From Chloroflexota bacterium (GTDB taxonomy: Bacteria > Chloroflexota > Anaerolineae > Aggregatilineales > Phototrophicaceae): DNA of 64,000 nucleotides. The notes under the pieces were generated by a model that had not been told where the DNA came from, did no database searches, and saw nothing but the letters and a program-made list of their open reading frames with translations. Shown in pieces: positions 52,409-63,487 of this stretch. The position numbers and the translations under genes were made by a program. How positions within the stretch are numbered: position 1 is the first letter of the stretch; the number at the start of each line of letters is the position of its first letter. The DNA is taken from the NCBI GenBank assembly GCA_013388745.1, contig JACAER010000016.1:186001-250000 (forward strand). Direction: 5' to 3'.

Positions 52409-52747
52409 ATGCGCATCAATATAAAAAACATCGACCAGGTCACGGTGGTTGAGATGACCGGCGAACTTGATTCCACCACCGCGCCCGCCGTGCAGAATCA
52501 AATTCTCCCGCTGGCGCAGGATAACCGCCACATCGTGCTCGACATGAGCGGCACCCTCTACATGTCCAGCGCCGGGCTGCGTACCCTGCTGCTGTTGTAC
52601 CGTCAGATCTCCAGCGGTAGTGGCCGTATTGTGCTGGCTGGCCTGTCTGACGAAATTAAAGATACCATGAATATTACAGGTTTCTTGAATTTCTTCAGGA
52701 TTTACGATACCGTTGCGCTGGCTACAGAAGCTCTGAAATCCTCATAA
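52409..52747 (+). CDS. STAS-domain anti-sigma factor antagonist
   Basis: The 112-residue protein is a single STAS domain: VTVVEMTGELDSTTAPAVQNQI, HIVLDMSGTLYMSSAGLRTLLLL, and IVLAGLSDEIKDTMNITGF. The serine of MSSAG aligns with the phosphorylated serine of SpoIIAA/RsbV, so it can be switched by a kinase/anti-sigma factor and reset by a phosphatase. The ATG at 52409 has GGGGGAG 4 nt upstream; the longer frame from 52358 is rejected. A SpoIIE-type phosphatase is encoded two genes downstream with only glgX between. Confidence 0.9.
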   Translation: MRINIKNIDQVTVVEMTGELDSTTAPAVQNQILPLAQDNRHIVLDMSGTLYMSSAGLRTLLLLYRQISSGSGRIVLAGLSDEIKDTMNITGFLNFFRIYDTVALATEALKSS

Positions 52748-52764
52748 TTCGGCAGTAAAACTTT

Positions 52765-54870
52765 ATGGAACGGATTGATGTTTATCCAACGCGGCAGATT
52801 GCAGGGTTTCCGGTGCGCGTTGGCACTCCCTTCCCTTTTGGCGCCACGCTCGTCCCCGGCGGTGTCAACTTCTCCGTTTTCTCGCGTTATGCCACCGCCT
52901 GTACCCTCGTCCTGTTCAACAAAGATGAATCAGCCGCCCTGGCCGAAATCCCTTTTCCCGAAGACTTCCGCATCGGCAATGTCTTCTGCATGATCGTTTT
53001 CGGCCTCGAAGTCGAAAAACTGGAATACGGTTTTCGCATGGATGGCCCGTGCAGCCCCCACGAAGGCCACCGCTTCGATTACCGCCACATCCTCCTTGAC
53101 CCCTACGCCAAAGCCATCAGCGGGCGCGATACCTGGGCCGAAAACAACGACCCCGCCAATCCCTATCAGTTTCGCGGGCGACTTGTCTTTGACGACTTCG
53201 ACTGGGAGGGCGATCGCCCTCTCGAAACGCCTATCGAAGACCTGGTGATTTACGAAATGCATGTGCGCGGCTTCACCCGCCACCCGTCGTCGGCCGTCAA
53301 ACACCCCGGCACCTTTGCCGCCCTGCGCGAAAAAATCCCCTATCTTAAGGAACTCGGCATTAACTGTGTCGAACTCATGCCGATTTGCGAGTTTGATGAG
53401 CTGGAATATCAGGAGCGCCTTAATCCCGAAACCGGCGTGCCGCTCGTCAACTATTGGGGCTACAGCAGCGTCGGCTTCTTCGCCCCCAAATCCGGTTTCG
53501 CCGCCACAGGCAAGTTCGGCATGCAGGTTGATGAGTTCAAAACCCTCGTCAAAGAACTACATCGCAACGGCATCGAAATCATCCTCGATGTGGTCTTTAA
53601 CCATACCGCAGAGGGCGATGAACGCGGCGCCACCATCTCCTTTCGTGGCATCGACAACAAAACCTATTACATGCTCACGCCCGATGGTCGTTACCTCAAT
53701 TTCAGCGGCACCGGCAACACTATGAACTGCAATAACCCCATTGTGCGCAGCATGGTCATCGACTGTCTGCGCCATTGGGCCGCCCAGTACCATATCGATG
53801 GTTTCCGTTTCGACTTGGCCTCGATCTTAGGGCGCGATCAGGACGGCCATCCGCTGCGTAATCCGCCCCTCCTCGAAACCATGGCCTATGACCCCGTGCT
53901 GGCGAAATGCAAACTCATCGCCGAAGCCTGGGACGCCGGCGGCCTGTATCAGGTCGGCAGCTTTCCGGCCTATGGCCGCTGGGCAGAATGGAATGGCAAG
54001 TACCGCGATACCCTGCGGCGCTTCCTCAAAAGCGATTACGGGCAAACCCACGATCTCGCCGCCCGTTTGCTCGGCTCGCCTGACTTATACGCTAACCGTG
54101 GGCCGGGCGCTTCCATCAATTTCATCACCTGTCATGATGGTTTCACGCTCAACGATCTGTTCTCGTACAACGACAAACACAACCTCGCCAATGGCGAGCA
54201 GAACAACGACGGCGCCAACGACAATTACAGTTGGAACTGCGGTTGCGAAGGCCCCAGCGACGATCCGGCAATCCGTGTCCTGCGCCGCCGCCTCGTCAAA
54301 AATGCCCTCACCCTGCTCATGGTCAGCCAGGGCGTGCCCATGATCTTGATGGGTGACGAAATTGCCCACACCAAATACGGCAACAACAACACCTATTGCC
54401 ACGACAACACGCTCAACTGGTTCGATTGGACATTGCTCGACACAAATTCCTCGCTTTTCCAGTTCTTTCAACGCCTGATCGCTTTTCGTCACCTTCATCC
54501 CGTGCTGCGCAGCCAGACCCATCTCCAGCATCGCGATTATGTCGGCAGCGGCTATCCCGATATTTCCTGGCACGGCACCCAGGCCTGGAAACCCGAATGG
54601 CAGGAGTATATCCGCACCCTGGCCTTCATGCTTTGCGGTAAACACAGCAGAGGCGGCACGCTGCCCGATGATTACCTCTATGTCGCCGCCAACGCCCATT
54701 GGGAAACCCACCGTTTTGAAATGCCCGCCTTGCCCGCAGGTATGTACTGGTATCTGTTTGTCGATACCGCCGCAGACGAAACTCCCGAACCAGGCTACGA
54801 GCGCCTGCTGCGCGATCAACGCTATTACCAACTCAGCCCGCGCACAGTGCTTGTGCTCGTTGGCAAGTGA
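52765..54870 (+). CDS. glgX: Glycogen debranching enzyme (isoamylase type)
   Basis: The 701-residue GH13 enzyme hydrolyses alpha-1,6 branches of glycogen. It has an N-terminal CBM48-like domain (FPFGATLVPGGVNFSVFSRYA) and the GH13 catalytic regions: VVFNH, the nucleophile Asp350 in DGFRFDLAS, the acid/base Glu387 in IAEAWDAGG, and His457-Asp458 in CHDGFTLNDL. The C-terminal domain ends RTVLVLVGK. Length and motifs match GlgX/TreX. It starts 17 nt after the STAS gene without a clear ribosome binding site, suggesting co-transcription. No other glycogen gene is in the window. Confidence 0.94.
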   Translation: MERIDVYPTRQIAGFPVRVGTPFPFGATLVPGGVNFSVFSRYATACTLVLFNKDESAALAEIPFPEDFRIGNVFCMIVFGLEVEKLEYGFRMDGPCSPHEGHRFDYRHILLDPYAKAISGRDTWAENNDPANPYQFRGRLVFDDFDWEGDRPLETPIEDLVIYEMHVRGFTRHPSSAVKHPGTFAALREKIPYLKELGINCVELMPICEFDELEYQERLNPETGVPLVNYWGYSSVGFFAPKSGFAATGKFGMQVDEFKTLVKELHRNGIEIILDVVFNHTAEGDERGATISFRGIDNKTYYMLTPDGRYLNFSGTGNTMNCNNPIVRSMVIDCLRHWAAQYHIDGFRFDLASILGRDQDGHPLRNPPLLETMAYDPVLAKCKLIAEAWDAGGLYQVGSFPAYGRWAEWNGKYRDTLRRFLKSDYGQTHDLAARLLGSPDLYANRGPGASINFITCHDGFTLNDLFSYNDKHNLANGEQNNDGANDNYSWNCGCEGPSDDPAIRVLRRRLVKNALTLLMVSQGVPMILMGDEIAHTKYGNNNTYCHDNTLNWFDWTLLDTNSSLFQFFQRLIAFRHLHPVLRSQTHLQHRDYVGSGYPDISWHGTQAWKPEWQEYIRTLAFMLCGKHSRGGTLPDDYLYVAANAHWETHRFEMPALPAGMYWYLFVDTAADETPEPGYERLLRDQRYYQLSPRTVLVLVGK

Positions 54871-54980
54871 AAATCCTCTGAAAAACGTGCCCTCTTGACG
54901 CTTTTGCGTTATGATTCTTTCCTGTCTGTGGCAAAATACCATTATGCCGATCTTTTGAAGAAAGCGCTGACCGGGGTTTT

Positions 54981-56810
54981 ATGAAAGGGCGTGTGCTGGT
55001 TGCTCCTGATCGCCAGATCGACTGTCAGCCGCTGCTGCAACAGCTAGCGGCCTTGGGCTTTGAGTTTACAGTGGCCGGCGACGGCCACAGCCTGCTTGAA
55101 TTCGCCCAATCACAAGCCTTCGATCTGGCTTTGATGGGCATCAACCAGCCCGATATAAACGGCTATTTACTCCTCGAACGCCTCAAAGCCAACCCCGCGC
55201 TCGTCCATCTGCCGGTCATTGTGATCTCCGCGGTGCACGACCTTGATGCTGTAGCCCGCTGTATCGAACTCGGCGCAGAAGACTATCTCCCCGCCCCCTT
55301 TAATCCCGTCCTGCTCAAAGCGCGCCTGCGTGCTTGTCTGGAGAAAAAGCACCTTTACGACCAGGAACGCGAATCCATCCGTAAAACCGAAAAGCTGGCC
55401 AACGATTTGCAGCATGTGATCTTGCCCCTCGGTATCGCCCTTTCCGCAGAGAAGAACTTCGCCCGCCTCTTGGAGCGTGTCGTTTGGGAAGCCAAATCCA
55501 TCTGTAATGCCGACGCCGGCACGCTCTATCTGGTCACGCCTGATAATCGACTCGAATTCGCTATCATGTTCACCGACTCGCTGCATATTGCCCTGGGCGG
55601 CGCAGATGGCAAAAAAGTACCCTTCGCACCCCTGCCCCTCTACGACAAAAAGACCGGCGAGCCCAACTTCACCCATGTTTCGACCTACGTCGCGCTCGAA
55701 GGTAAATCCGCCAATATCCCCGATATCTACCAGACCCGCGATTTCGATTTTTCCGCCACCAAAGAATTTGATCGCAAAAACGCCTATCGTTCCATCTCCT
55801 GCCTGACCGTGCCCCTGAAAAACTACGACAACGCCGTCATCGGCGTCCTGCAACTGCTCAATGCGCAGGACTCCAAGAGCGGCAAAATTATCGCTTTCGA
55901 AGCCTATCAGCAGCTTGTCGTAGAATCCCTGGCTTCACAGGCGGCGGTGGCCTTGAGCAACTATATGCTCATGCAGCGCCAGAAGGAACTGCTCAAGTTC
56001 GAGCATGATATGCAGGTCGGGCGCAAGATTCAGGAGGGCTTTTTGCCCAACGACTTGCCGCACCTGCCGGGATGGGATATTGAGGCCGATTTCCAGCCCG
56101 CGCGCCAGGTTTCCGGCGACTTCTACGACGTGTTTGCCCTCTCGCGCGACAAAGTGGGCTTGGTGATTGCTGATGTGGCCGATAAAGGCGTGCCTGCCGC
56201 CCTGTTCATGGCGTTGGTGCGCAGCCTGATTCGCGCCTTCGCCCAGGAACAGTACTCCTATCATTGGATGAATTTCTTAAGCGCTCCTGCCAGCACATAT
56301 ATCAGCCCGCCGCGCCCCTCCGCACAGATCGAAAGCGACAGCACCCTCAAAAACGCCGTCATGCTGACCAATAATTACATCGTCTACAATCACAGTCAGC
56401 TCAATATGTTTGCTACGCTCTTTTTCGGCGTGCTCGACCCCGCCAGCGGCACGCTTTCCTATATCAACTGCGGCCACAACGCCCCCGTGCTCTTTAACCC
56501 CTCCGGCATTAAAGCGCGCCTGAACGCCACCGGCCCGGTGGTTGGCGTGCTGGCCGATGCGCCGCTGGAAATGGCAGAAACACATCTCGACGCCGGCGAC
56601 TTTTTGCTGATGTTTACCGACGGCGTGACCGATGTGCGCAGCATAAACGGCCAGTTCTTCGGCGAAGAACGCCTCCTCAACCTGCTGTCCGCCGCGGCCT
56701 ATCCCGACACCCAGACACTTTTATCAAAGATTCGCGATTGCATCGGCGAACACCGCGGCGACGCCGATCAATTCGACGACATTACCATGCTCGCCCTGCA
56801 CCGCATTTGA
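54981..56810 (+). CDS. SpoIIE-type PP2C phosphatase with degenerate receiver and GAF domain
   Basis: The 609-residue protein has a receiver-like domain (1-125), a GAF domain (about 150-325), a short coiled coil, and a PP2C/SpoIIE domain (about 365-609) with VSGDFYDVF, LVIADVADKGVPAALFM, LMFTDGVTDVR and DQFDDITMLAL, which hold the metal-binding aspartates. In the receiver the phospho-acceptor Asp is Gly53 (ALMGINQPD) and the conserved Lys is Ala105 (LPAPFNP), so it cannot be phosphorylated in the usual way. The likely substrate is a phospho-STAS protein, and one is encoded just upstream at 52.4 kb. Confidence 0.9.
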   Translation: MKGRVLVAPDRQIDCQPLLQQLAALGFEFTVAGDGHSLLEFAQSQAFDLALMGINQPDINGYLLLERLKANPALVHLPVIVISAVHDLDAVARCIELGAEDYLPAPFNPVLLKARLRACLEKKHLYDQERESIRKTEKLANDLQHVILPLGIALSAEKNFARLLERVVWEAKSICNADAGTLYLVTPDNRLEFAIMFTDSLHIALGGADGKKVPFAPLPLYDKKTGEPNFTHVSTYVALEGKSANIPDIYQTRDFDFSATKEFDRKNAYRSISCLTVPLKNYDNAVIGVLQLLNAQDSKSGKIIAFEAYQQLVVESLASQAAVALSNYMLMQRQKELLKFEHDMQVGRKIQEGFLPNDLPHLPGWDIEADFQPARQVSGDFYDVFALSRDKVGLVIADVADKGVPAALFMALVRSLIRAFAQEQYSYHWMNFLSAPASTYISPPRPSAQIESDSTLKNAVMLTNNYIVYNHSQLNMFATLFFGVLDPASGTLSYINCGHNAPVLFNPSGIKARLNATGPVVGVLADAPLEMAETHLDAGDFLLMFTDGVTDVRSINGQFFGEERLLNLLSAAAYPDTQTLLSKIRDCIGEHRGDADQFDDITMLALHRI

Positions 56811-56826
56811 GGCAATGTCCATCTTA

Positions 56827-56861
56827 GCCAATCGCTAACCATCAACTGCCAATCGCTAACC
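56827..56861 (+). repeat. 14-bp direct repeat
   Basis: GCCAATCGCTAACC occurs at 56827-56840 and 56848-56861. The core AATCGCTAA recurs at about 34690. The rest of the 288-nt gap after the phosphatase gene holds only the mrp terminator; no gene was seen. Confidence 0.6.
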
Positions 56862-57036
56862 GCTTTCCAACCCCCTCCTTTTTGCCGTAATACCTACTCA
56901 CTTCGCCTTTTGGCCGGTAAGTTGGCCTTCATCACGCTCATTTTCGCCCGCTGGAACGTCCTCCTTGTCCGCAAACTCCGCACAAATCCCCCACCCCAAC
57001 ACTTCCCTATTTTTTTCGGCGGGTTCAAACCTTTTT

Positions 57037-57092
57037 GTAACAAAAACAGCCGCCCGTCTTCAGTAATCAACCAGAGAAGACGGGCGGCTGTT
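57037..57092 (-). terminator. Terminator of mrp
   Basis: A perfect 17-bp stem has arms at 57076-57092 and 57045-57061 with a 14-nt loop, followed on the minus strand by TTTGTTAC. It is 6 nt from the mrp stop. Confidence 0.9.
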
Positions 57093-57098
57093 CGCGCT

Positions 57099-58151
57099 TT
57101 AGCCAATAATATTGAGCGGGATCACGTCTGCGCTTTGCAGCATTACCACGCTGATCCGCGCGGCCACCGTCTGCGCCAGCCGCTCGAACGCCTGCCCCGC
57201 CTCCGAGTCCGGCATCGTTACCACAATCGGACGCCCATAATCCCCGCCGATGCGCACCTCCGCCTCTAGCGGCACGCGCCCCAAAAACGGTACTTTCCGC
57301 TCCCCGGCCAACCGTTCCCCGCCCCCCGTACCGAAGAAATCGCCCGTCATATTCTCCACAATGCCCAGGATGGGCACGTTCAGTGTCTCGAACATCGCAA
57401 TACTGCGCAGCGCGTCCGCTACGGCCACTTCCTGAGGCTGCGTCACGATAATCGCGCCTGTCAGCGGGAACGACTGTGCCAGCGATAGCGGCGCGTCCCC
57501 TGTGCCCGGCGGCAAATCCACGATCATATAATCCAGATTTTCCCAGTTCACATCGGTGAAAAACTGGCGAATCGCGCTGTGCAGCATCGGCCCGCGCAAG
57601 ATCATGGGCTTATCCGGCTCGGTCAAAAAGCCCGTGCTCATGATTTTGATGCCGTAGGACTCGATTGGCTGCATCTTGCCATCCAGCACGCGCGGGCGGC
57701 CATTGCTCAGTCCGGTCATTTGCGGGATATTGGGGTTCAAAATGTCGGCATCAATCAGCCCGACTCGCGCGCCAGCTTGTGCCAGCGCCGCCGCCAGATT
57801 CACGGCGACGGTGCTTTTGCCGACCCCGCCTTTGCCGCTGCCCACCGCTACAATACTGCGCATCGGCACGTTCAAGCGGCCATGAATCCGCCGGTCGGTT
57901 GGCACCTGCGCATCCCAACTGATATGCAGCCTGTTGATTCCAGGCACTTTGCCTACCAGCGCCGCGTTACAGCGTTCCTCAAACACGTTTTTCAAAGGAC
58001 ATGCCGGCGTCGTCAGCACAATCGTAAAGTGCGCTGCGTCACCCTCAATCGCCAGATCGCGCACCATATTCAAAGAGACAATATCGCGATGCAGTTCGGG
58101 TTCAATGACGGTGCTCAAAGCCGCCATCACTTGCTCTTTGCTGGCACTCAT
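57099..58151 (-). CDS. mrp: Mrp/NBP35-family Fe-S cluster carrier ATPase
   Basis: The 350-residue protein has an N-terminal DUF59 domain (about 1-85; VIEPELHRDIVSLNMV) and a P-loop NTPase of the Mrp/ApbC group with GSGKGGVGKST, ADILNPNIPQ, IVDLPPGTGD and a C-terminal VENMTGDF segment. The usual CxxC that holds the bridging cluster is not seen in the expected VENM(S)xF region; it reads GDFFGTGG. So cluster carriage may differ from E. coli Mrp. The ATG at 58151 has AAGGAG upstream. It is monocistronic, between its own terminator and the nuo terminator. Confidence 0.9.
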   Translation of the reverse strand: MSASKEQVMAALSTVIEPELHRDIVSLNMVRDLAIEGDAAHFTIVLTTPACPLKNVFEERCNAALVGKVPGINRLHISWDAQVPTDRRIHGRLNVPMRSIVAVGSGKGGVGKSTVAVNLAAALAQAGARVGLIDADILNPNIPQMTGLSNGRPRVLDGKMQPIESYGIKIMSTGFLTEPDKPMILRGPMLHSAIRQFFTDVNWENLDYMIVDLPPGTGDAPLSLAQSFPLTGAIIVTQPQEVAVADALRSIAMFETLNVPILGIVENMTGDFFGTGGGERLAGERKVPFLGRVPLEAEVRIGGDYGRPIVVTMPDSEAGQAFERLAQTVAARISVVMLQSADVIPLNIIG

Positions 58152-58255
58152 GGGTACTCCTTCAGCTTGAATCACTCAGGGATAGGGTCTTTAACGAGTT
58201 TACAGAATAAGTATAACTATTGTCATAGAAATTCGGCAGTGATTTTTGTCACATT

Positions 58256-58288
58256 TGAAAAATCAGGGGCAGATTATCTCTGCCCCTG
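58256..58288 (-). terminator. Terminator of the iscX-nuo operon
   Basis: CAGGGGCAGA pairs perfectly with TCTGCCCCTG (arms 58279-58288 and 58264-58273), followed on the minus strand by ATTTTTC. Confidence 0.85.
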
Positions 58289-58297
58289 GTGGTCATC

Positions 58298-59161
58298 CTA
58301 CTGTTTGTTGGCCTTGCGCTCGCGGATTTTCGCCAGCATCGCCTGTTTATCAAACTTGCCTTTGGGCGCTTCTGCCGCCGGCGCTTCTGCTTTCGGCGCT
58401 GGCTTAGCTGCTGGCGCTTCGCCCTGGACGACAGGGGCGTTGGCTGCGGGCGCTGGTTTTGGCGCTGGCGGTGGCGGCGCGGCGGGTTTGGTCTTTTCCA
58501 TGAAAGCGCGGGCGTTTTCCACCGTAGGAGCAGCGGGAGTTTGGCCGGCTTTCTTCATGGCCTTGATGATGTCCGGGTGTTCCCAGCCGCCGCGCGCAGT
58601 GGCTTCTTCCAGCGCGGTCGTGGGGGCAATGCTGCGCCAGTAGGTGAGCGGCTTGGAGAGGCGCGCCTTGTCATGGATATGCACCGCAGTGCGATCATAG
58701 CTTGCCATTTCGTAGTCATGATCCATCTTGATGGCGTCGAAAGGACAGAATTCGGCGCAGAAGCCGCAGTTCATACAAATATCAATATCAATGAAAAAGG
58801 CTTCCGGCTCTGGCACGGGGCGGCCTGTGTTGGGGTCTTGCCCGCGCACAATCCAGATACACTGCGGCGGGCAGACTTTGGCGCAAATGCCGCAGCTTGT
58901 ACACCAGTCATGATTCGGGCGCTCCGGGTGATCGGCATCTTCCACCACCAGAAAGGGGACAAAACGGAAGCGCTCTGGCACGGCCAGTTTTTCGTCGGGA
59001 TACTCTACCGTAAAAATGCCTTCGGCCTGCAAGCCCTGACGTTTTTCAAACTGCTGCTGTCCCAGATATTTTTTCCCAGCGAAGCGCAGGTCAGCCACAT
59101 ACGAATTGATGAAGTGTTTAAAGGTGACACTCAGTCCTTTGAGAATGCCCATTCCGCTCAT
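58298..59161 (-). CDS. nuoI: NADH-quinone oxidoreductase subunit I with C-terminal extension
   Basis: The 287-residue protein carries the two 4Fe-4S motifs CTSCGICAKVCPPQC and CMNCGFCAEFCPFDA (clusters N6a and N6b), which pass electrons toward N2. The NuoI core ends near residue 195. A Pro/Ala/Lys-rich linker of about 60 residues follows, then the tail KFDKQAMLAKIRERKANKQ. The same kind of linker and tail is found on NuoB of this operon. GAGGAG precedes the ATG. It is the last gene of the operon. Confidence 0.93.
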   Translation of the reverse strand: MSGMGILKGLSVTFKHFINSYVADLRFAGKKYLGQQQFEKRQGLQAEGIFTVEYPDEKLAVPERFRFVPFLVVEDADHPERPNHDWCTSCGICAKVCPPQCIWIVRGQDPNTGRPVPEPEAFFIDIDICMNCGFCAEFCPFDAIKMDHDYEMASYDRTAVHIHDKARLSKPLTYWRSIAPTTALEEATARGGWEHPDIIKAMKKAGQTPAAPTVENARAFMEKTKPAAPPPPAPKPAPAANAPVVQGEAPAAKPAPKAEAPAAEAPKGKFDKQAMLAKIRERKANKQ

Positions 59162-59223
59162 AGCAACTCCTCAATACCGTCTTTTCGTTATTTGGGATGA
59201 GTTTGGCCTGATCCCATTGTTTG

Positions 59224-61092
<1,869 letters not shown>

Positions 61093-61121
61093 TATGAAAG
61101 TCTCCTCAACTATGCCGCGCG

Positions 61122-62093
61122 TTACTGTTTACTGGCTTTGCGCTGGCGAATTTTTTCCAGCATGGCCGCTTTGTCAAACTTGGGTTTTTCGCCGCTGGCG
61201 GGTTCTGCCGCCGCTGCGGGAGCCGGCGCTGCTTCTGCCACGGGCGCAGGCGTTTCTGCCGCGGGCGCTGCGCCGCCTTCAGCCGCGCGCTTTTTGGCAA
61301 GCGCCGCTTCGCGTTTGGCGAGACGTTCGGCTTTGGCCGGGTCTACCGCTTCTGTGGCAACGGCAGGCGCGGGCGCAGTGGGTTTAGGCGTGGTAGCCTT
61401 CTTTGGCGCGGCAGGTTTGATCTGCGGCAGTTCGCGTACGGCATAGGGCAAACCGGCAGCAGCGCGTTCGGCCTGCTGGCGGATCAAATCCCTTTGGCGC
61501 GGGTCAATAATGTCTGGCCCCAGCACGGGAATGGGGGTCGGCTCGGAAGGCCCGACACCGTACCAGGGCACATCGTCCATATTTGCCAACGATTGACCGT
61601 CGATTTTCTTTTGCAGCGCAATCAGACCATAGAGCAAGGCCTGCGGTGTGGGCGGGCAGCCAGGCACATAAACGTCTACCGGCACATACTTATCGATGCC
61701 CGAAACGACATTGTAGCCTTCTTTAAAGGGGCCGCCTCCGCTGGCGCAAGCGCCCATCGCCAGCACGTATCTGGGTTCGGGCATCTGGTTGTAGAGGCGT
61801 ACAATCGGCACGACCATCTTTTTGGTGACTGTGCCGGAAACGATCATCAGATCGGATTGACGCGGGCTGCCGCGCATGACTTCCATACCGAAGCGCGAGA
61901 GATCATAGCGCGAGGCCGCTGTGGCGATCATCTCAATCGCGCAACAGGCCAACCCAAACAACAGCGGCCACATCGACTGCCGCCGCGCCCAATTGTAGAT
62001 TTTGCTCAGGCTGGTGATGGCGAGGTTATCCTGGAGTTCCATCGGGATCGGAAACTCAGTGCTGTGGATTTCACGCAGTTGGATTTCACTCAT
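61122..62093 (-). CDS. nuoB: NADH-quinone oxidoreductase subunit B with C-terminal extension
   Basis: The 323-residue protein has the four cysteine ligands of cluster N2: the adjacent pair in ACCAIEM, one in GACASGG and one in PGCPP. The NuoB core ends near residue 175; usual NuoB proteins are about 160-220 residues. The remaining part is a Pro/Ala/Glu/Lys-rich region ending in [19 protein letters not shown], 15 of 19 residues identical to the NuoI tail. Its start overlaps the iscX stop by 4 nt. Confidence 0.95.
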   Translation of the reverse strand: MSEIQLREIHSTEFPIPMELQDNLAITSLSKIYNWARRQSMWPLLFGLACCAIEMIATAASRYDLSRFGMEVMRGSPRQSDLMIVSGTVTKKMVVPIVRLYNQMPEPRYVLAMGACASGGGPFKEGYNVVSGIDKYVPVDVYVPGCPPTPQALLYGLIALQKKIDGQSLANMDDVPWYGVGPSEPTPIPVLGPDIIDPRQRDLIRQQAERAAAGLPYAVRELPQIKPAAPKKATTPKPTAPAPAVATEAVDPAKAERLAKREAALAKKRAAEGGAAPAAETPAPVAEAAPAPAAAAEPASGEKPKFDKAAMLEKIRQRKASKQ

Positions 62094-62317
62094 TCAACAT
62101 TCCTCTCCTCATACCACTCGCGCAATATCTCGTTCAAGATGTCCTCGGTCACAATGTCGGGATCATCGGCGAAATTCGGGAGTGTGATAATCCATTGACA
62201 TAACTGCTCAAGCCCCACTGTATCAATATCCACTTCAGAGTATAGTTCCATGAGAGCCAACACGATCTCGTAAGAATTATCCCAGTAGAGCGGATTTGCG
62301 GCGGGTTCATCGGACAT
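62090..62317 (-). CDS. iscX: IscX-like Fe-S assembly protein
   Basis: The 75-residue acidic protein has the IscX pattern: [42 protein letters not shown] and [12 protein letters not shown] align with the E. coli IscX regions WTDSREIGEALYD, LHQWICDLEDFDDDP and ILEAIL-x-WLDE. IscX modulates the desulfurase and iron supply in ISC systems. Here it leads a complex I operon while the cluster machinery of this region is SUF. It overlaps nuoB by 4 nt and follows a near-consensus promoter. Confidence 0.85.
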   Translation of the reverse strand: MSDEPAANPLYWDNSYEIVLALMELYSEVDIDTVGLEQLCQWIITLPNFADDPDIVTEDILNEILREWYEERNVE

Positions 62318-62385
62318 AGATTACCGCATCTTCAAAAGAATTTCGAGCAAAAACAATACGGGATTTTCGCTTGCCAACATGCTCA

Positions 62386-62414
62386 AGTATAGGAGGCACA
62401 AAGGGGGTTGTCAA
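62386..62414 (-). promoter_or_regulatory. Promoter of the iscX-nuoB-nuoCD-nuoI operon
   Basis: On the minus strand a perfect TTGACA (62409-62414), a 17-nt spacer and TATACT (62386-62391), the same hexamers as the suf promoter. The leader is about 60 nt. Confidence 0.85.
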
Positions 62415-62438
62415 TAATTTCACAAACAAGCGTCAGTT

Positions 62439-63392
62439 TTATTTTTCTGACCCTGTTTCGAGGATGACAGCGCCACCCGTCGCAACCAGAGTATGCCGCG
62501 CCGCGCTGGCGATTCCCGCGGCATCGTAGTGCTTCTTCATCGCTTCGGCTATCCGTTGGGCGGCTGCCGCCGAAGCGCACACGGCGCACAGTGTTGGCCC
62601 CGCGCCGCTGATGACTAAGCCGTAGGCGCCGGCGTTTTTGGCGATGAGGCGCATTTCTGCGAGCCGCGGCATTAGATGCGCGCGGGCGGGTTCAATCACG
62701 CTGTCACTTTCCATCGCGGCGGCGAGCGATGGGATGTCGCCACGATAAAGTGCATCAATGACACGAGCAACCCCCGCTGTTTGCGCAACCAGTGTGCGCA
62801 GTGGGACTTCTTTGGGAAGCACAGCGCGCGCCAGCGCAGTCGGGACAGCCACATCAGGTGTGACCAGGGCCAGATGCAAATCGGCGGGCACAGGCAGTTG
62901 CAGAATTTGGTGGGCGCTTGTGCCGGTGACGAGGGTGATGCCGCCAAACAGAGCGGGAGCGACGTTATCGGCGTGATAACCACTTACAGCGGCTTCGCCT
63001 TCGAGACATGAAGGGAGCAGATCGGCGCGTGTCAACGGCTCGCCGAACAAGGCATTTACGGCGACGACAGCGGCGACAGCGCTGGCGGCGCTGCTGCCCA
63101 ATCCGCTGGCAAGCGGCAGATGTTTGTAGATAGTCAGATTGACGCCGCGCCGCGCCTTGAGCGTCTTAAGCAGATGATTTGCGCTAACAATGGCGGTGTT
63201 TTTGGCATCGCGCGGAAGTAAGCCGTTGTCGCCCTCGATGGCAACCAGCGCAGCACAGGGATCGTCACCGCCCCATTCGGCGCGCACAATGTCACCGGGC
63301 GCTTGCAGCGCCAGTCCTAAAATATCAAAGCCGACGCCCAGATTGGCTACCGTCGCCGGAGCGAACGCATCTACTCTGGTAATTGCGGTCAA
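62439..63392 (-). CDS. thrB: Homoserine kinase
   Basis: The 317-residue GHMP kinase phosphorylates homoserine in threonine synthesis. It has the N-terminal FAPATVANLGVGFDILGLAL block, the ATP-binding PLASGLGSSAASAVA loop and the C-terminal ISGAGPTLCAV motif. Length is normal. It is divergent from thrC across 95 nt, so the two steps from homoserine to threonine are encoded back to back. Confidence 0.95.
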   Translation of the reverse strand: MTAITRVDAFAPATVANLGVGFDILGLALQAPGDIVRAEWGGDDPCAALVAIEGDNGLLPRDAKNTAIVSANHLLKTLKARRGVNLTIYKHLPLASGLGSSAASAVAAVVAVNALFGEPLTRADLLPSCLEGEAAVSGYHADNVAPALFGGITLVTGTSAHQILQLPVPADLHLALVTPDVAVPTALARAVLPKEVPLRTLVAQTAGVARVIDALYRGDIPSLAAAMESDSVIEPARAHLMPRLAEMRLIAKNAGAYGLVISGAGPTLCAVCASAAAAQRIAEAMKKHYDAAGIASAARHTLVATGGAVILETGSEK

Positions 63393-63487
63393 AGGTCGTT
63401 ATCCTTAACGAAGCAGGTAGCTTTGGGCGCTGGGCTTTGAGCTAGTCGCGAATGTGCCTGGTCAATTTTAGCAAAACGGTTGAAAAA

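Noticed and set aside
56910..57269. 119-codon open frame on the plus strand after the phosphatase gene
   Set aside because: It runs through the mrp terminator into the antisense of mrp and has a biased, motif-free composition.
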